Notes under the pieces: generated by a model | Seen by the model: the letters and a program-made list of their open reading frames with translations, nothing else | What the model was told of the DNA's origin: nothing | Database searches by the model: none | Translations under genes and position numbers: made by a program | Assembly (NCBI GenBank): GCA_016198545.1 | Contig: JACQIJ010000194.1 | Coordinates: 1-8,622, forward strand | Length of the DNA: 8,622 nt | Direction of reading: 5' to 3' | Origin: Pseudomonadota bacterium | Lineage (GTDB): Bacteria > Pseudomonadota > Alphaproteobacteria > Micavibrionales > Micavibrionaceae | In this document: positions 1 to 6,951 of the stretch, in pieces | Layout of the letters: each line of letters starts with the position of its first letter | Numbering within the stretch: the stretch's first letter is position 1

Positions 1-432
1 CGTCCCAAGGGCGTGTTCGATGATGCGGACAGCGTGCATTTGCGGCAGTTCCCGGATATTTCTTCGGAATGGAAGAACGATGCCCTGGCGGCGGACTGGA
101 TCGAAATCAGGAAAATACGCAAGAGCGTGCTCGAAGCCATCGAACCGAAGCGCGCCAGCAAGGAGCTTGGTTCCTCGCTGGAAGCAAAACCGGTTATCGC
201 GGCGATGCCGCTGCTTGAAAGGCGTGATATGGCCGAGCTGTGCATTACCGCGCCGTTCGAATACAGGAAGGGTGCGGCGGCGGGGATTGCCATCGAGAAA
301 GCCCCCGGCTCCAAATGCACACGCTGCTGGAAGGTGCTGCCGGAGGTGGGGAAAGATAAAGACCATCCGGAGCTGTGCGTCCGTTGCGCCGATGCCGTCG
401 ACCATCTCGAAAAAACCCGCAAGGCGGCGTAA
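1..432 (+). CDS. ileS: Isoleucyl-tRNA synthetase, C-terminal part (5' end outside window)
   Basis: IleS charges tRNA-Ile with isoleucine in the cytoplasm. Only the last 143 codons are here; the frame is open from base 1. The visible part is the end of the anticodon-binding domain (WIEIRKIRKSVLEAIEPKR, then a GSSLEA motif typical of IleS). It is followed by the C-terminal zinc-binding region, with CTRCW (Cys codons at 316 and 325) and CVRC (Cys codons at 376 and 385), the usual two CxxC pairs. The segment between GSSLEA and the zinc region seems shorter than in the IleS proteins I can recall. The stop (430-432) lies in the loop of a GC-rich hairpin and the gene converges with the antiporter gene 8 bp away. 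In many proteobacteria ileS is followed directly by lspA; here one opposite-strand gene lies between them. Identification is firm. Confidence 0.95.
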   Translation, partial: RPKGVFDDADSVHLRQFPDISSEWKNDALAADWIEIRKIRKSVLEAIEPKRASKELGSSLEAKPVIAAMPLLERRDMAELCITAPFEYRKGAAAGIAIEKAPGSKCTRCWKVLPEVGKDKDHPELCVRCADAVDHLEKTRKAA

Positions 433-451
433 CCGCCGCCCTACCCCGCGG
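410..451 (-). terminator. Hairpin terminator of the antiporter gene, within the ileS 3' end
   Basis: Bases 423-429 (GGCGGCG) and 434-440 (CGCCGCC) form a perfect 7-bp all-GC stem with loop TAAC. An outer pairing of 417-420 (CCGC) with 448-451 (GCGG) is possible across an internal loop. Read on the minus strand, the outer stem is followed by one G and then six T (complement of 410-415), which resembles an intrinsic terminator for the antiporter. On the plus strand no T tract follows, so for ileS it would be only a 3' stem-loop. The stem starts just past the antiporter stop codon. The call is inferred from sequence only. Confidence 0.5.
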
Positions 452-1409
452 TAAACAGCCAGCCGCTATAACCCGCATACAGGGCAAGGAAAACGCAGCC
501 CGTGGTGCGTCCGATGCGCCCGCGTAGAAAAATGACCGCAAGCAACGAAACCTGCACAGCCAGCATGATCCAGACATCGATATCCGCGATGCGTCCGGCA
601 AACGAGATGGGAGCGACCAGCGCGGTGACGCCGAGAATGCCCATGACATTGAATAGATTGCTGCCCAGGATATTGCCTATGACGACATCGGCGTGCCTGC
701 GCAACGCCGAAACGACAGCCGCCGCCATTTCAGGCAGCGATGTGCCCACGGCCACCAGCGTCAAGCCAATCACGGCTTCGCTGACGCCTGCCGCCAATGC
801 AAGCGATACAGCCCCTTTCACCAGAAGACGCGCCCCAAATATAAGAAGGACGAGGCCGCCCGCTGCGCATGCAACGGAAACAACGAGTGGTTTATGCGCT
901 GCGCGATCTTCCATGATATGTTCGCGCAGTTCCGCCTCTGCCACGGCCGTATTGGAGGTTGCCTCGCGTTCGGCGCGGCAGATGCGCCAGAGATAAAAAC
1001 CCAGACCGCCCGCCATCAAAAGCCCGGCTGGCCATTCCAGCCGGCCGGTAAAAGACAAGGCGCACAGGATGACAGCGGCCAGAACGCCCGCGGCGGCGTC
1101 CCTGCGCACGGCGGCGCCTTTGCAGATTACAGGCATCAGCAGCGCAGCCAGCCCAAGAATAAGCAGGATATTCGCAGTATTACTGCCCACCACGTTGCCC
1201 AGCGCGATATCGGGCGACCCATCCAGCGCGGCCTGCAACGAAACCATCAATTCCGGAATGGACGTTCCAAACCCGACAATAACCGTACTGACCAGCAGGG
1301 TCGAAAGGCCAAGCCGCTCGGCGATGCTGACCGCGCCGCGCACAAGCCCCTCCCCGCCCGCAAAGAGCAGCCCCAGACCGGCGACAACCATCAGAATATC
1401 CATTGACAT
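441..1409 (-). CDS. CaCA-family sodium/calcium antiporter (YrbG-like)
   Basis: This is a predicted inner-membrane cation exchanger that would swap Ca2+ (or another cation) for Na+ or H+; the actual ion is not readable. The 322-residue protein has the two inverted alpha repeats of the family. Repeat 1 has GFGTSIPE (residues 46-53) and GNVVGSN (71-77); repeat 2 has AVGTSLPE (220-227) and GNILGSN (247-253). E53 and E227 are the expected cation-site acids. About ten hydrophobic helices can be counted, with a charged loop around residues 155-185 between the halves. Length matches E. coli YrbG. The frame stays open to 1514, but that extension is polar, overlaps lspA and starts ahead of the first helix, so I chose ATG at 1409; ATG at 1403 is equally possible. 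No Shine-Dalgarno sequence precedes either. The gene is divergent from lspA and convergent with ileS. Confidence 0.88.
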   Translation of the reverse strand: MSMDILMVVAGLGLLFAGGEGLVRGAVSIAERLGLSTLLVSTVIVGFGTSIPELMVSLQAALDGSPDIALGNVVGSNTANILLILGLAALLMPVICKGAAVRRDAAAGVLAAVILCALSFTGRLEWPAGLLMAGGLGFYLWRICRAEREATSNTAVAEAELREHIMEDRAAHKPLVVSVACAAGGLVLLIFGARLLVKGAVSLALAAGVSEAVIGLTLVAVGTSLPEMAAAVVSALRRHADVVIGNILGSNLFNVMGILGVTALVAPISFAGRIADIDVWIMLAVQVSLLAVIFLRGRIGRTTGCVFLALYAGYSGWLFTAG

Positions 1410-1415
1410 GAGCGC

Positions 1416-1421
1416 ATCATA
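1416..1421 (-). promoter_or_regulatory. -10-like hexamer of the antiporter gene
   Basis: On the minus strand TATGAT (5 of 6 match to TATAAT) lies 6 nt before the ATG at 1409. The best-spaced -35 position reads TTTCTG and is poor. If used, transcription would begin at or next to the start codon, giving a leaderless mRNA, which fits the missing ribosome binding site. Confidence 0.25.
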
Positions 1422-1458
1422 CACAAACCGGCATCGCGCAGAAATGCGCAATCGGGTA

Positions 1459-1487
1459 TTCACTGATCTTCGCGCTTGCGCTATATA
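1459..1487 (+). promoter_or_regulatory. Candidate promoter of lspA
   Basis: TTCACT (1459-1464) and TATATA (1482-1487) are separated by 17 bp; each matches the sigma-70 consensus at 4 of 6 positions. The -10 ends 7 nt before the GTG at 1495. This is the only intergenic space upstream of lspA, because the antiporter gene runs away from it, so a promoter for lspA and the genes behind it is expected in 1410-1494. Confidence 0.35.
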
Positions 1488-1494
1488 TGCTGGC

Positions 1495-1965
1495 GTGAAG
1501 ATATATTTTTTCAAATTTCTGCCTGCATTGCTGATCGTCGCTCTCGATCAGATAACCAAGGCCGCCGTCATGGGCCGCATAGAAACAGGGCACATCATGG
1601 TTGCGCCCTTTTTCAATCTGGTTCTGGTCTGGAACAAGGGAATAAGCTTCGGGCTGTTCAATGCGCACAGTGATTTCGGCCCCTATCTGCTGATCGCCTT
1701 ATCACTTGTTATTTCCGTTTTTTTTGCTGTATGGCTGCTGCGTGCGGATAACCGCCCCCTATATATTTCCATAAGTATTACCATCGGAGGCGCAATCGGC
1801 AACGTCATTGACCGCCTGCGGTTCGGCGCAGTCGTGGATTTCCTCGATTTTCATGCTTTCGGATGGCACTGGCCAGCATTCAATATCGCAGATTCGGCTA
1901 TCTGCGTGGGCATTGCCTTTGTCGTGCTGGATGGTTTATTCTTTGAACCGAGGCGTAGAGGGTAA
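1495..1965 (+). CDS. lspA: Lipoprotein signal peptidase (signal peptidase II)
   Basis: LspA is an inner-membrane aspartyl peptidase that removes the signal peptide from diacylglyceryl-modified prolipoproteins. The 156-residue product has four hydrophobic helices and the family motifs: WNKGISFGLF (46-55), GGAIGNVIDR (98-107), VVDFLDF (113-119) and FNIADSAI (129-136). D115 and D133 are the expected catalytic pair. Length is typical. I chose GTG at 1495 because the hydrophobic N-terminus follows at once; an in-frame ATG at 1444 would add 17 residues with no ribosome binding site. A still longer open frame back to 1069 lies antisense to the antiporter and is not credible. The BamF-like gene starts 8 bp downstream, so the two are probably co-transcribed. 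Its likely substrates include the lipoprotein encoded next door. Confidence 0.95.
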   Translation: MKIYFFKFLPALLIVALDQITKAAVMGRIETGHIMVAPFFNLVLVWNKGISFGLFNAHSDFGPYLLIALSLVISVFFAVWLLRADNRPLYISISITIGGAIGNVIDRLRFGAVVDFLDFHAFGWHWPAFNIADSAICVGIAFVVLDGLFFEPRRRG

Positions 1966-1973
1966 TCCGGAAA

Positions 1974-2501
1974 ATGAAAAGAATTATCAGCGTACTTTCT
2001 GTGTGTGTGGTAATGTTAGCGCTTGCGGGGTGCGGCAACGCTAAAGAAGAGTTGGGCTTGACGCGCAAGCCGCCGGATGAGTTTGCCGTCGTCAAGCGCG
2101 CGCCGCTCGCCATGCCGCCTGATTACACCCTGCGCCCGCCGCAGCCCGGCGCTCCGCGGCCGCAGGAAGCCGACATCAAGGAAGAAGCGCGCGCCGTTGT
2201 TTTTGGCGCCAGCGAACAGCAGGAAAAACCGGCGCCGACCGATGCGGAATCCTTCATCCTTCAGCAAACCGGGGGCGACCAGGCCGACCCGACCATAAGG
2301 CAGGCCGTGGATAAGGAAACTGCGAAAATGGAACCCAAGAAAAAACCTGTCGCCGAAAGGCTTCTGGGCTGGACCGGCTATGGAGACGGAGGCGAGGCCG
2401 ATGCTTCCGTCGTCGATTCCACAGCGGAAGCCGAACGTCTTAGGAAAAACGTAGAGGAAGGAAAGCCCGTTACGGAAGGTGAAACGCCGACCAAGGAATA
2501 A
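1974..2501 (+). CDS. BamF-like (DUF3035) outer-membrane lipoprotein
   Basis: This is a 175-residue lipoprotein. The N-terminus has MKR, a hydrophobic stretch and lipobox LAGC with C20 as the predicted lipidated residue. Then comes a conserved-looking segment (LGLTRKPPDEFAVVKRAPL, followed by MPPDYTLRPP), which I recognise as the DUF3035 signature. The rest is low-complexity, rich in Pro, Glu, Lys and Ala, and probably disordered. DUF3035 is linked to BamF, a BAM-complex lipoprotein described in Caulobacter, so a role in beta-barrel assembly is likely, by family only. A purine-rich site AGAGGG (1957-1962) overlaps the lspA stop, 11 nt from the ATG, suggesting coupled translation. The residue after the cysteine is Gly, with no Asp retention signal, which by the Lol rule favours the outer membrane. 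Family call fairly sure; function inferred. Confidence 0.82.
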   Translation: MKRIISVLSVCVVMLALAGCGNAKEELGLTRKPPDEFAVVKRAPLAMPPDYTLRPPQPGAPRPQEADIKEEARAVVFGASEQQEKPAPTDAESFILQQTGGDQADPTIRQAVDKETAKMEPKKKPVAERLLGWTGYGDGGEADASVVDSTAEAERLRKNVEEGKPVTEGETPTKE

Positions 2502-2519
2502 TCTTCGGCCGTTTGCGGC

Positions 2520-2548
2520 TTGCCCTGCCCCACCCCTGCCTTTAACAT
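2520..2548 (+). promoter_or_regulatory. Candidate promoter upstream of the first M16 gene
   Basis: TTGCCC (2520-2525) and TAACAT (2543-2548) are 17 bp apart, each matching consensus at 4 of 6 positions. The -10 ends 7 nt before the ATG at 2556. The 54-bp gap has no Shine-Dalgarno sequence and no terminator with a T tract. Read-through from the BamF-like gene is equally possible. Confidence 0.25.
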
Positions 2549-2555
2549 CGGTTTT

Positions 2556-3917
2556 ATGTTTTTTTTTAGAATCCTGCCGTTTTTACTGATTCTTGTCCTT
2601 GCCGCGCCGGCGGGCGCGCAAGACAAGGTCTTCAATGCTGAAACCTTTACCCTGACCAACGGCATGGAAGTCGTTGTCATTCCCAACCGCCGGGCGCCGG
2701 TAGTCACGCACATGGTGTGGTACAGGGTCGGGGCGGCGGACGACCCGCCGGGCCAATCCGGCATTGCGCATTTCGTCGAGCACCTGATGTTCAAGGGCAC
2801 GAAGGATATGCCGCCCGGAGAGTTTTCCAAACGGGTCAAATCAATGGGCGGCAACGACAACGCCTTTACGGGTCACAACAGCACAGCCTATTTCCAGTCA
2901 ATATCCGTCGGGAGCCTTGAAGCGGTCATGAAGATGGAGGCGGACCGGATGCTGAACCTGACCTTTCCGCCGGACGAGGTTCTTTCAGAGCGCAAAGTCG
3001 TAATCGAGGAGCGGCGCGAGCGTACGGAAAACGATCCGCGCGGGTATTTTCAGGAACAGATGCGCGCGGCCCTGTTCGTCAATCATCCCTACGCCAACCC
3101 TCCTGTAGGATGGTTTCACGAAGTCGGCGCGCTGGAACGCGAAAACGTAAAAGACTTTTACGGGAGATGGTACGCGCCCAATAACGCAATTCTGATTGTG
3201 ACCGGAGATATAACGGCGAAAGAATTGAGGCCGCTGGCGGAAAGGATTTACGGCGCTATTCCGCGGCGCGATGCGCCCGCCCGGCAATGGACGGATGTGC
3301 CGCCGCTTCTGGCGAAAATGCGTCTGACCCTGCATCATAAATCCATCCGCCAGCCTATGCTGAGCCGCCTTTACCGGGTTCCCTCCTGCGCCATGAACCG
3401 CGATGAATGTCTGGCCCTGCAGGTGCTGGAAAGCATTCTGGACGGCGGATCCGCCACGCGGCTGTACAAGGAGCTGGTGGTTCAGAAAAAAATGGCCGTC
3501 AGCGCAGGGCTGTCCTATCAGGGCAGCGCCGTATCGGACGGAACCGTATCTGCATCGCTGATACCCGCCGCGGACGTCGATGTTGAAGAACTTGAATGGG
3601 CATTCGATGATGTCCTGCGCAACCTTATCAGCAACGGCATAACGGAAGACGAACTGCGTACGGCAAAAGACCGCCTGAAAGACGAAGCCATATTCGCGCG
3701 CGACAGCCTTATGGGCCCTGCCATGATCTTCGGGCAGGCTCTTGTCGCCAGCGAAACCATCGACGATATAGAATTCTGGCCCGACAACATCGAAAAAGTC
3801 ACGGCGCGGCAGGTTAACGATGTGGCGCATAAATACCTGAACCCCGACGATTACGGTACAAGACCCTATGTGACCGGCTATCTCCTGCCCCCGGCAAGAT
3901 CGGAGAAAAAAGAATGA
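2556..3917 (+). CDS. Exported M16 zinc metallopeptidase, catalytic subunit
   Basis: This is a 453-residue M16B (pitrilysin-superfamily) endopeptidase that probably cleaves peptides in the periplasm. A signal peptide covers residues 1-21, with APAGA before a likely cleavage site at Q22. The first M16 domain (about 35-185) has the inverted zinc motif HFVEH at 72-76, and a Glu at 151-152 (VVIEERRER) at the usual distance for the third ligand. The second domain is about 190-400. Where partner subunits carry the R/Y substrate-binding pair this protein has V308 and V315, so it probably needs a partner. Start: the frame opens with a TTG at 2520, but ATG at 2556 gives a proper signal peptide. A run of nine T (2559-2567) follows the ATG. 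Its stop overlaps the next gene's start as ATGA, indicating tight coupling to the second M16 gene. Confidence 0.93.
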   Translation: MFFFRILPFLLILVLAAPAGAQDKVFNAETFTLTNGMEVVVIPNRRAPVVTHMVWYRVGAADDPPGQSGIAHFVEHLMFKGTKDMPPGEFSKRVKSMGGNDNAFTGHNSTAYFQSISVGSLEAVMKMEADRMLNLTFPPDEVLSERKVVIEERRERTENDPRGYFQEQMRAALFVNHPYANPPVGWFHEVGALERENVKDFYGRWYAPNNAILIVTGDITAKELRPLAERIYGAIPRRDAPARQWTDVPPLLAKMRLTLHHKSIRQPMLSRLYRVPSCAMNRDECLALQVLESILDGGSATRLYKELVVQKKMAVSAGLSYQGSAVSDGTVSASLIPAADVDVEELEWAFDDVLRNLISNGITEDELRTAKDRLKDEAIFARDSLMGPAMIFGQALVASETIDDIEFWPDNIEKVTARQVNDVAHKYLNPDDYGTRPYVTGYLLPPARSEKKE

Positions 3918-5275
3918 AAAAGTTTTTTTTCGCCTTTCTTGCTTCTCTTATATTTGTTGCCGGATGCAAAGCCTCGGCGGAAGACAGGTTCCTTGACATC
4001 CAGGAAGTGCGCAGCGCAAGCGGCATAACGGCATGGCTCGTCGAAGACCACAGTCTTCCGATTATCTCCATCAAGTTCGCATTCGCCGGCGCCGGCGCAG
4101 CGCAGGACGATCCGGGCAAGCAAGGTCTGGCGCAGCTTGCCTCCAATACTCTGGATGAAGGCGCAGGCGACATGGACAGCCAGGCGTTCCAGAAAGCGCT
4201 GGCCGATAACTCTATTTCCCTGCGTTACGGCGCAGGCCGCGATGACTTCACGGGAAGCCTGAAAACCCTGTCGCGCCGGAAAGGCCTCGCATTCAATCTT
4301 TTGCGCTTGTCTTTGACAAAGCCGCGTTTTGATACCGATGCCGTAGAACGCATGCGGGCCGCCAATATGACGCGCGTACGCAACTCTCTTTCCGATCCTG
4401 AATGGATTGCGGCGCGCATACAGAATGACATCGCTTTCGCAGGACACCCGTACGCCATGAATAGCGGCGGCACGTTGACGACGCTGCGCAACATAACGTC
4501 GAATGACCTTAAAAGCTTTGCGGCGGCGCGCTTGACGCGCGACCGGCTTCTCATCGCAGCATCCGGGGACATTACGAAAGCCGAACTTTCAAAGGCGCTG
4601 GATAAAATTTTCGGCGCGCTGCCGGCACAAGGCGCGCTGCCCCCCGTAAAAGACCTGACAGTGCAAGGCGGCAGAGAGATCGCGCTTTTCAGGAAAGACA
4701 TCCCTCAAACAATCATCTCCATTATCCAGCCTGGAATCGGCCGCGGTCATCCCGACTATCATGCGTTCCAGATTATGAACCACCTATACGGGGGCAGCGG
4801 CTTCGGGTCGCGCCTGATGGAGGAGGTGCGCGAAAAGCGAGGTCTGACATACGGAATCTATTCCAGCCTTTATCTGCTGGATCACCTGAAAGCGCTTACG
4901 ATATCGACATCGACCGAGAATGGAAGCGCCGGCGAAGTCTTAAGCCTCATCACGGCAGAGATGAAAAAGATACAGGATACGCCGGTATCTGATAAAGAGC
5001 TATCGGATGCCAAATCCTATCTTATCGGATCCATGCCCCTGGCTCTTGATTCTACGGACGATATCGCAAGCATCATCCTTGGCCTGAGGCTTGATGGCCT
5101 TCCGGCCGACTATCTTGACCATGTTGGAGCTAAAATCAGCGCCGTAACGCCCGCCGACATTCAAAAAGCGGCGCGGCAATATCTGGAACCCGATGCCCTC
5201 ACAACCGTTGTCGTGGGACAGCCGGAAAACATTACACCCACAAGAGCCATTGATGTTTTGCCCAACGTTGAATAA
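3914..5275 (+). CDS. Exported M16-family protein, non-catalytic partner subunit
   Basis: This is a 453-residue M16 homologue lacking the zinc site: where the partner has H72, E75 and H76, this protein has Q74, S77 and N78 (GLAQLASNTLDEG). It retains the C-domain motif REKRGLTY (306-313), with R306 and Y313 as the presumed substrate-binding pair. In M16B heterodimers such as that of Sphingomonas sp. A1, one subunit carries HxxEH and the other R/Y, and both are needed; the same division is seen here. The N-terminus is ambiguous: VAGC at 15-18 is a usable lipobox, while ASA followed by ED at 20-24 is a good signal peptidase I site. The start ATG overlaps the upstream stop by 4 bp and has GGAG 8 nt before it. 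A run of eight T lies at 3923-3930. No peptidase activity of its own is expected. Confidence 0.9.
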   Translation: MKKFFFAFLASLIFVAGCKASAEDRFLDIQEVRSASGITAWLVEDHSLPIISIKFAFAGAGAAQDDPGKQGLAQLASNTLDEGAGDMDSQAFQKALADNSISLRYGAGRDDFTGSLKTLSRRKGLAFNLLRLSLTKPRFDTDAVERMRAANMTRVRNSLSDPEWIAARIQNDIAFAGHPYAMNSGGTLTTLRNITSNDLKSFAAARLTRDRLLIAASGDITKAELSKALDKIFGALPAQGALPPVKDLTVQGGREIALFRKDIPQTIISIIQPGIGRGHPDYHAFQIMNHLYGGSGFGSRLMEEVREKRGLTYGIYSSLYLLDHLKALTISTSTENGSAGEVLSLITAEMKKIQDTPVSDKELSDAKSYLIGSMPLALDSTDDIASIILGLRLDGLPADYLDHVGAKISAVTPADIQKAARQYLEPDALTTVVVGQPENITPTRAIDVLPNVE

Positions 5276-6833
5276 GCGCCCCGCATGGAAGGTGCTGGAA
5301 AAACATCGCAAGACGCTGGAAAAAACGCGTATGCGCGACTTGTTCGCCGCAGATTCGCAACGGTTTGACAGGTTCAGCCTTTCCGCAGGCGGCTTGTTCC
5401 TCGATTATTCCAAAAACCGCATCACGGATAATACGATGCCGCTTCTGTACGATCTTGCGAAGGTCTGCGGCGTTGAAGAGTGGCGCAACCGCATGTTTGC
5501 CGGAGAGAAAATAAACATATCAGAAGACAGGCCCGTCCTGCATACAGCATTGCGCCGACCGGCCGGCGATTCTGTCACTGTTGACAGTGAAAATATAATG
5601 CCGTTCATTCACGGCACGTTGTCAAAAATGGAGAAATTCAGCCGCGACGTGCGCAGCGGCACATGGAAGGGGCATACCGGAAAGAAGATCACGGACATCG
5701 TCAATATAGGAATCGGAGGATCGGATCTGGGCCCGCGTATGGTATGCCGCGCCCTGAGAAACGAAGCCATATCCGAACCCGCCGTTCATTTTGTTTCCAA
5801 TGTCGACGGCACGGACATACAGCAAACCCTGAGAGGGCTTTCCCCGGAAACGACGCTGTTCATCGTGGCATCCAAAACCTTCACGACGCAGGAAACGATG
5901 GCGAACGCGCAGACCGCCCGGCAGTGGCTGTTGTCGTCGCTCAAGGAGGATAAGGCCGTAGCCAGGCATTTCACGGCACTCTCCGTCAATGCGGATGCAG
6001 CGGTTTCTTTTGGAATCCCCGCAGATAATCTGTTCCCTTTCCGCGACTGGGTCGGCGGACGGTACAGTCTTTGGTCCGCAATCGGCCTCTCAATATGCCT
6101 TGAGCATGGCTTTGACGCCTTCAGGGATCTTTTGCGGGGAGCGTACGAAATGGATACGCATTTCCGCGCCGCCCCTCTGAACCGGAATATGCCGGTCATA
6201 CTGGCGCTTCTGGGTATCTGGTACAGAAATTTCTGGAAAGCGCAATGCTATGCCGTTCTGCCTTACGCGCAGAACCTGAGCCTGTTTCCCGCGTGGCTGC
6301 AGCAGGTCGATATGGAATCGAACGGCAAAAGCGCGAGCAGGAACGGAAATACGATTTTCTATGAAACCGGACCAGCCATCTTCGGAACAGCGGGAACAGA
6401 CTGCCAGCATTCATTTTTCCAGCTGATTCACCAGGGGACGGATATTATTCCATGCGACTTTATCGGCGTAAAAGAACCGATGAGCCCCCATACCGGGCAG
6501 CACAAAATGCTTCTGGCCAATATGGCGGCGCAGGGGCAGGCTCTGATGGAAGGCCGCGACGAAAAATCGTCGGTCGGCAATCCCCATAGATCCTTTTCCG
6601 GGAACCGCCCTTCGAATACCCTCATCATGGAAAGGCTGGACGCCCGTCATCTGGGCATGCTGCTGGCCCTCTATGAACATAAAATATTTGTACAGGGCAT
6701 TATCTGGAGCATAAACAGTTTCGATCAATGGGGCGTCGAACTCGGAAAAATCCTGACCTCGGACATCCTGAACGGCAAAGGCGCGCTGGATTCATCGACA
6801 AGAGGAATTCTGCAACGCTTTGATATTACGTGA
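5253..6833 (+). CDS. pgi: Glucose-6-phosphate isomerase
   Basis: Pgi interconverts glucose 6-phosphate and fructose 6-phosphate in glycolysis and gluconeogenesis (cytoplasm). The 526-residue protein is collinear with E. coli Pgi (549 residues). It has NIGIGGSDLGPRM, SNVDGTDI, SKTFTTQETM, signature 1 (DWVGGRYSLWSAIG, from D265) and signature 2 (SFDQWGVELGK). The catalytic residues are present: R270, E355 (MESNGK), H386 (QHSFFQLIHQGT) and K499. The shorter length comes mainly from a compact region between H386 and K499 and from the C-terminus. I chose ATG at 5253 because it places the conserved N-terminal Trp at residue 12, as in E. coli, and has AAGAG 6 nt upstream. It overlaps the second M16 gene by 23 bp; TTG at 5268 is an alternative. 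The overlap suggests read-through from the M16 genes. Confidence 0.97.
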   Translation: MFCPTLNKRPAWKVLEKHRKTLEKTRMRDLFAADSQRFDRFSLSAGGLFLDYSKNRITDNTMPLLYDLAKVCGVEEWRNRMFAGEKINISEDRPVLHTALRRPAGDSVTVDSENIMPFIHGTLSKMEKFSRDVRSGTWKGHTGKKITDIVNIGIGGSDLGPRMVCRALRNEAISEPAVHFVSNVDGTDIQQTLRGLSPETTLFIVASKTFTTQETMANAQTARQWLLSSLKEDKAVARHFTALSVNADAAVSFGIPADNLFPFRDWVGGRYSLWSAIGLSICLEHGFDAFRDLLRGAYEMDTHFRAAPLNRNMPVILALLGIWYRNFWKAQCYAVLPYAQNLSLFPAWLQQVDMESNGKSASRNGNTIFYETGPAIFGTAGTDCQHSFFQLIHQGTDIIPCDFIGVKEPMSPHTGQHKMLLANMAAQGQALMEGRDEKSSVGNPHRSFSGNRPSNTLIMERLDARHLGMLLALYEHKIFVQGIIWSINSFDQWGVELGKILTSDILNGKGALDSSTRGILQRFDIT

Positions 6834-6854
6834 AACATATATTCACTAATTTTT
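6825..6854 (+). terminator. Weak terminator-like hairpin at the end of pgi
   Basis: ATTA (6825-6828) plus GTGAA (6830-6834) can pair with TTCAC (6842-6846) plus TAAT (6847-6850), with C6829 bulged and a 7-nt loop. Four T (6851-6854 with T6850 before) follow. The stem has only two GC pairs, so it would be a weak intrinsic terminator. It includes the pgi stop codon. Confidence 0.35.
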
Positions 6855-6860
6855 AGACGA

Positions 6861-6888
6861 TTGGGCGTAGGATTAAGTGTGTTAGACT
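6861..6888 (+). promoter_or_regulatory. Candidate promoter of the pentapeptide-repeat gene
   Basis: TTGGGC (6861-6866) and TAGACT (6883-6888) are separated by 16 bp. TG at 6880-6881 makes an extended -10 (TGTTAGACT). Start of transcription would be near 6895, giving a leader of about 57 nt that contains both dyads at 6916-6950. The hexamers are only partial matches (3 of 6 and 4 of 6). Confidence 0.28.
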
Positions 6889-6915
6889 TGAGAAAAATTG
6901 CGTCCCTTCGGCCTG

Positions 6916-6950
6916 CATCTTGAAAAGATGTTGTGATAACAGGATGTTAT
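6916..6950 (+). promoter_or_regulatory. Two tandem 6-3-6 dyads, the second enclosing the ribosome binding site
   Basis: Dyad 1 is CATCTT-GAA-AAGATG (6916-6930). Dyad 2 is ATAACA-GGA-TGTTAT (6936-6950). Both are perfect 6-bp inverted repeats around 3 bp, 5 bp apart, with centres 20 bp apart (about two helical turns). Dyad 2 ends 1 nt before the ATG, and its centre overlaps the Shine-Dalgarno sequence AGGA (6941-6944, 7 nt from the ATG). As RNA it could display or mask the ribosome binding site; as DNA the pair could be an operator. The symmetry is seen directly; any function is inferred. Confidence 0.45.
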
Positions 6951-6951
6951 A

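Noticed and set aside
693..1406. A 237-residue open frame on the plus strand, opposite the antiporter gene
   Set aside because: The minus-strand frame has clear CaCA motifs and membrane helices; the plus-strand translation is low-complexity and polar with no recognisable motif.
1069..1494. Extension of the lspA frame upstream to 1069
   Set aside because: It lies antisense to the antiporter and adds a long polar segment unknown in LspA; the family starts just before the first helix.
2520..2555. TTG at 2520 as start of the first M16 gene
   Set aside because: It would put 12 polar residues ahead of a normal signal peptide and has no ribosome binding site; ATG at 2556 is better.
2985..3830. A 281-residue minus-strand open frame inside the first M16 gene
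   Set aside because: It is a shadow of the M16 coding sequence; no domain recognisable, and the plus strand has HxxEH and full-length M16 similarity.
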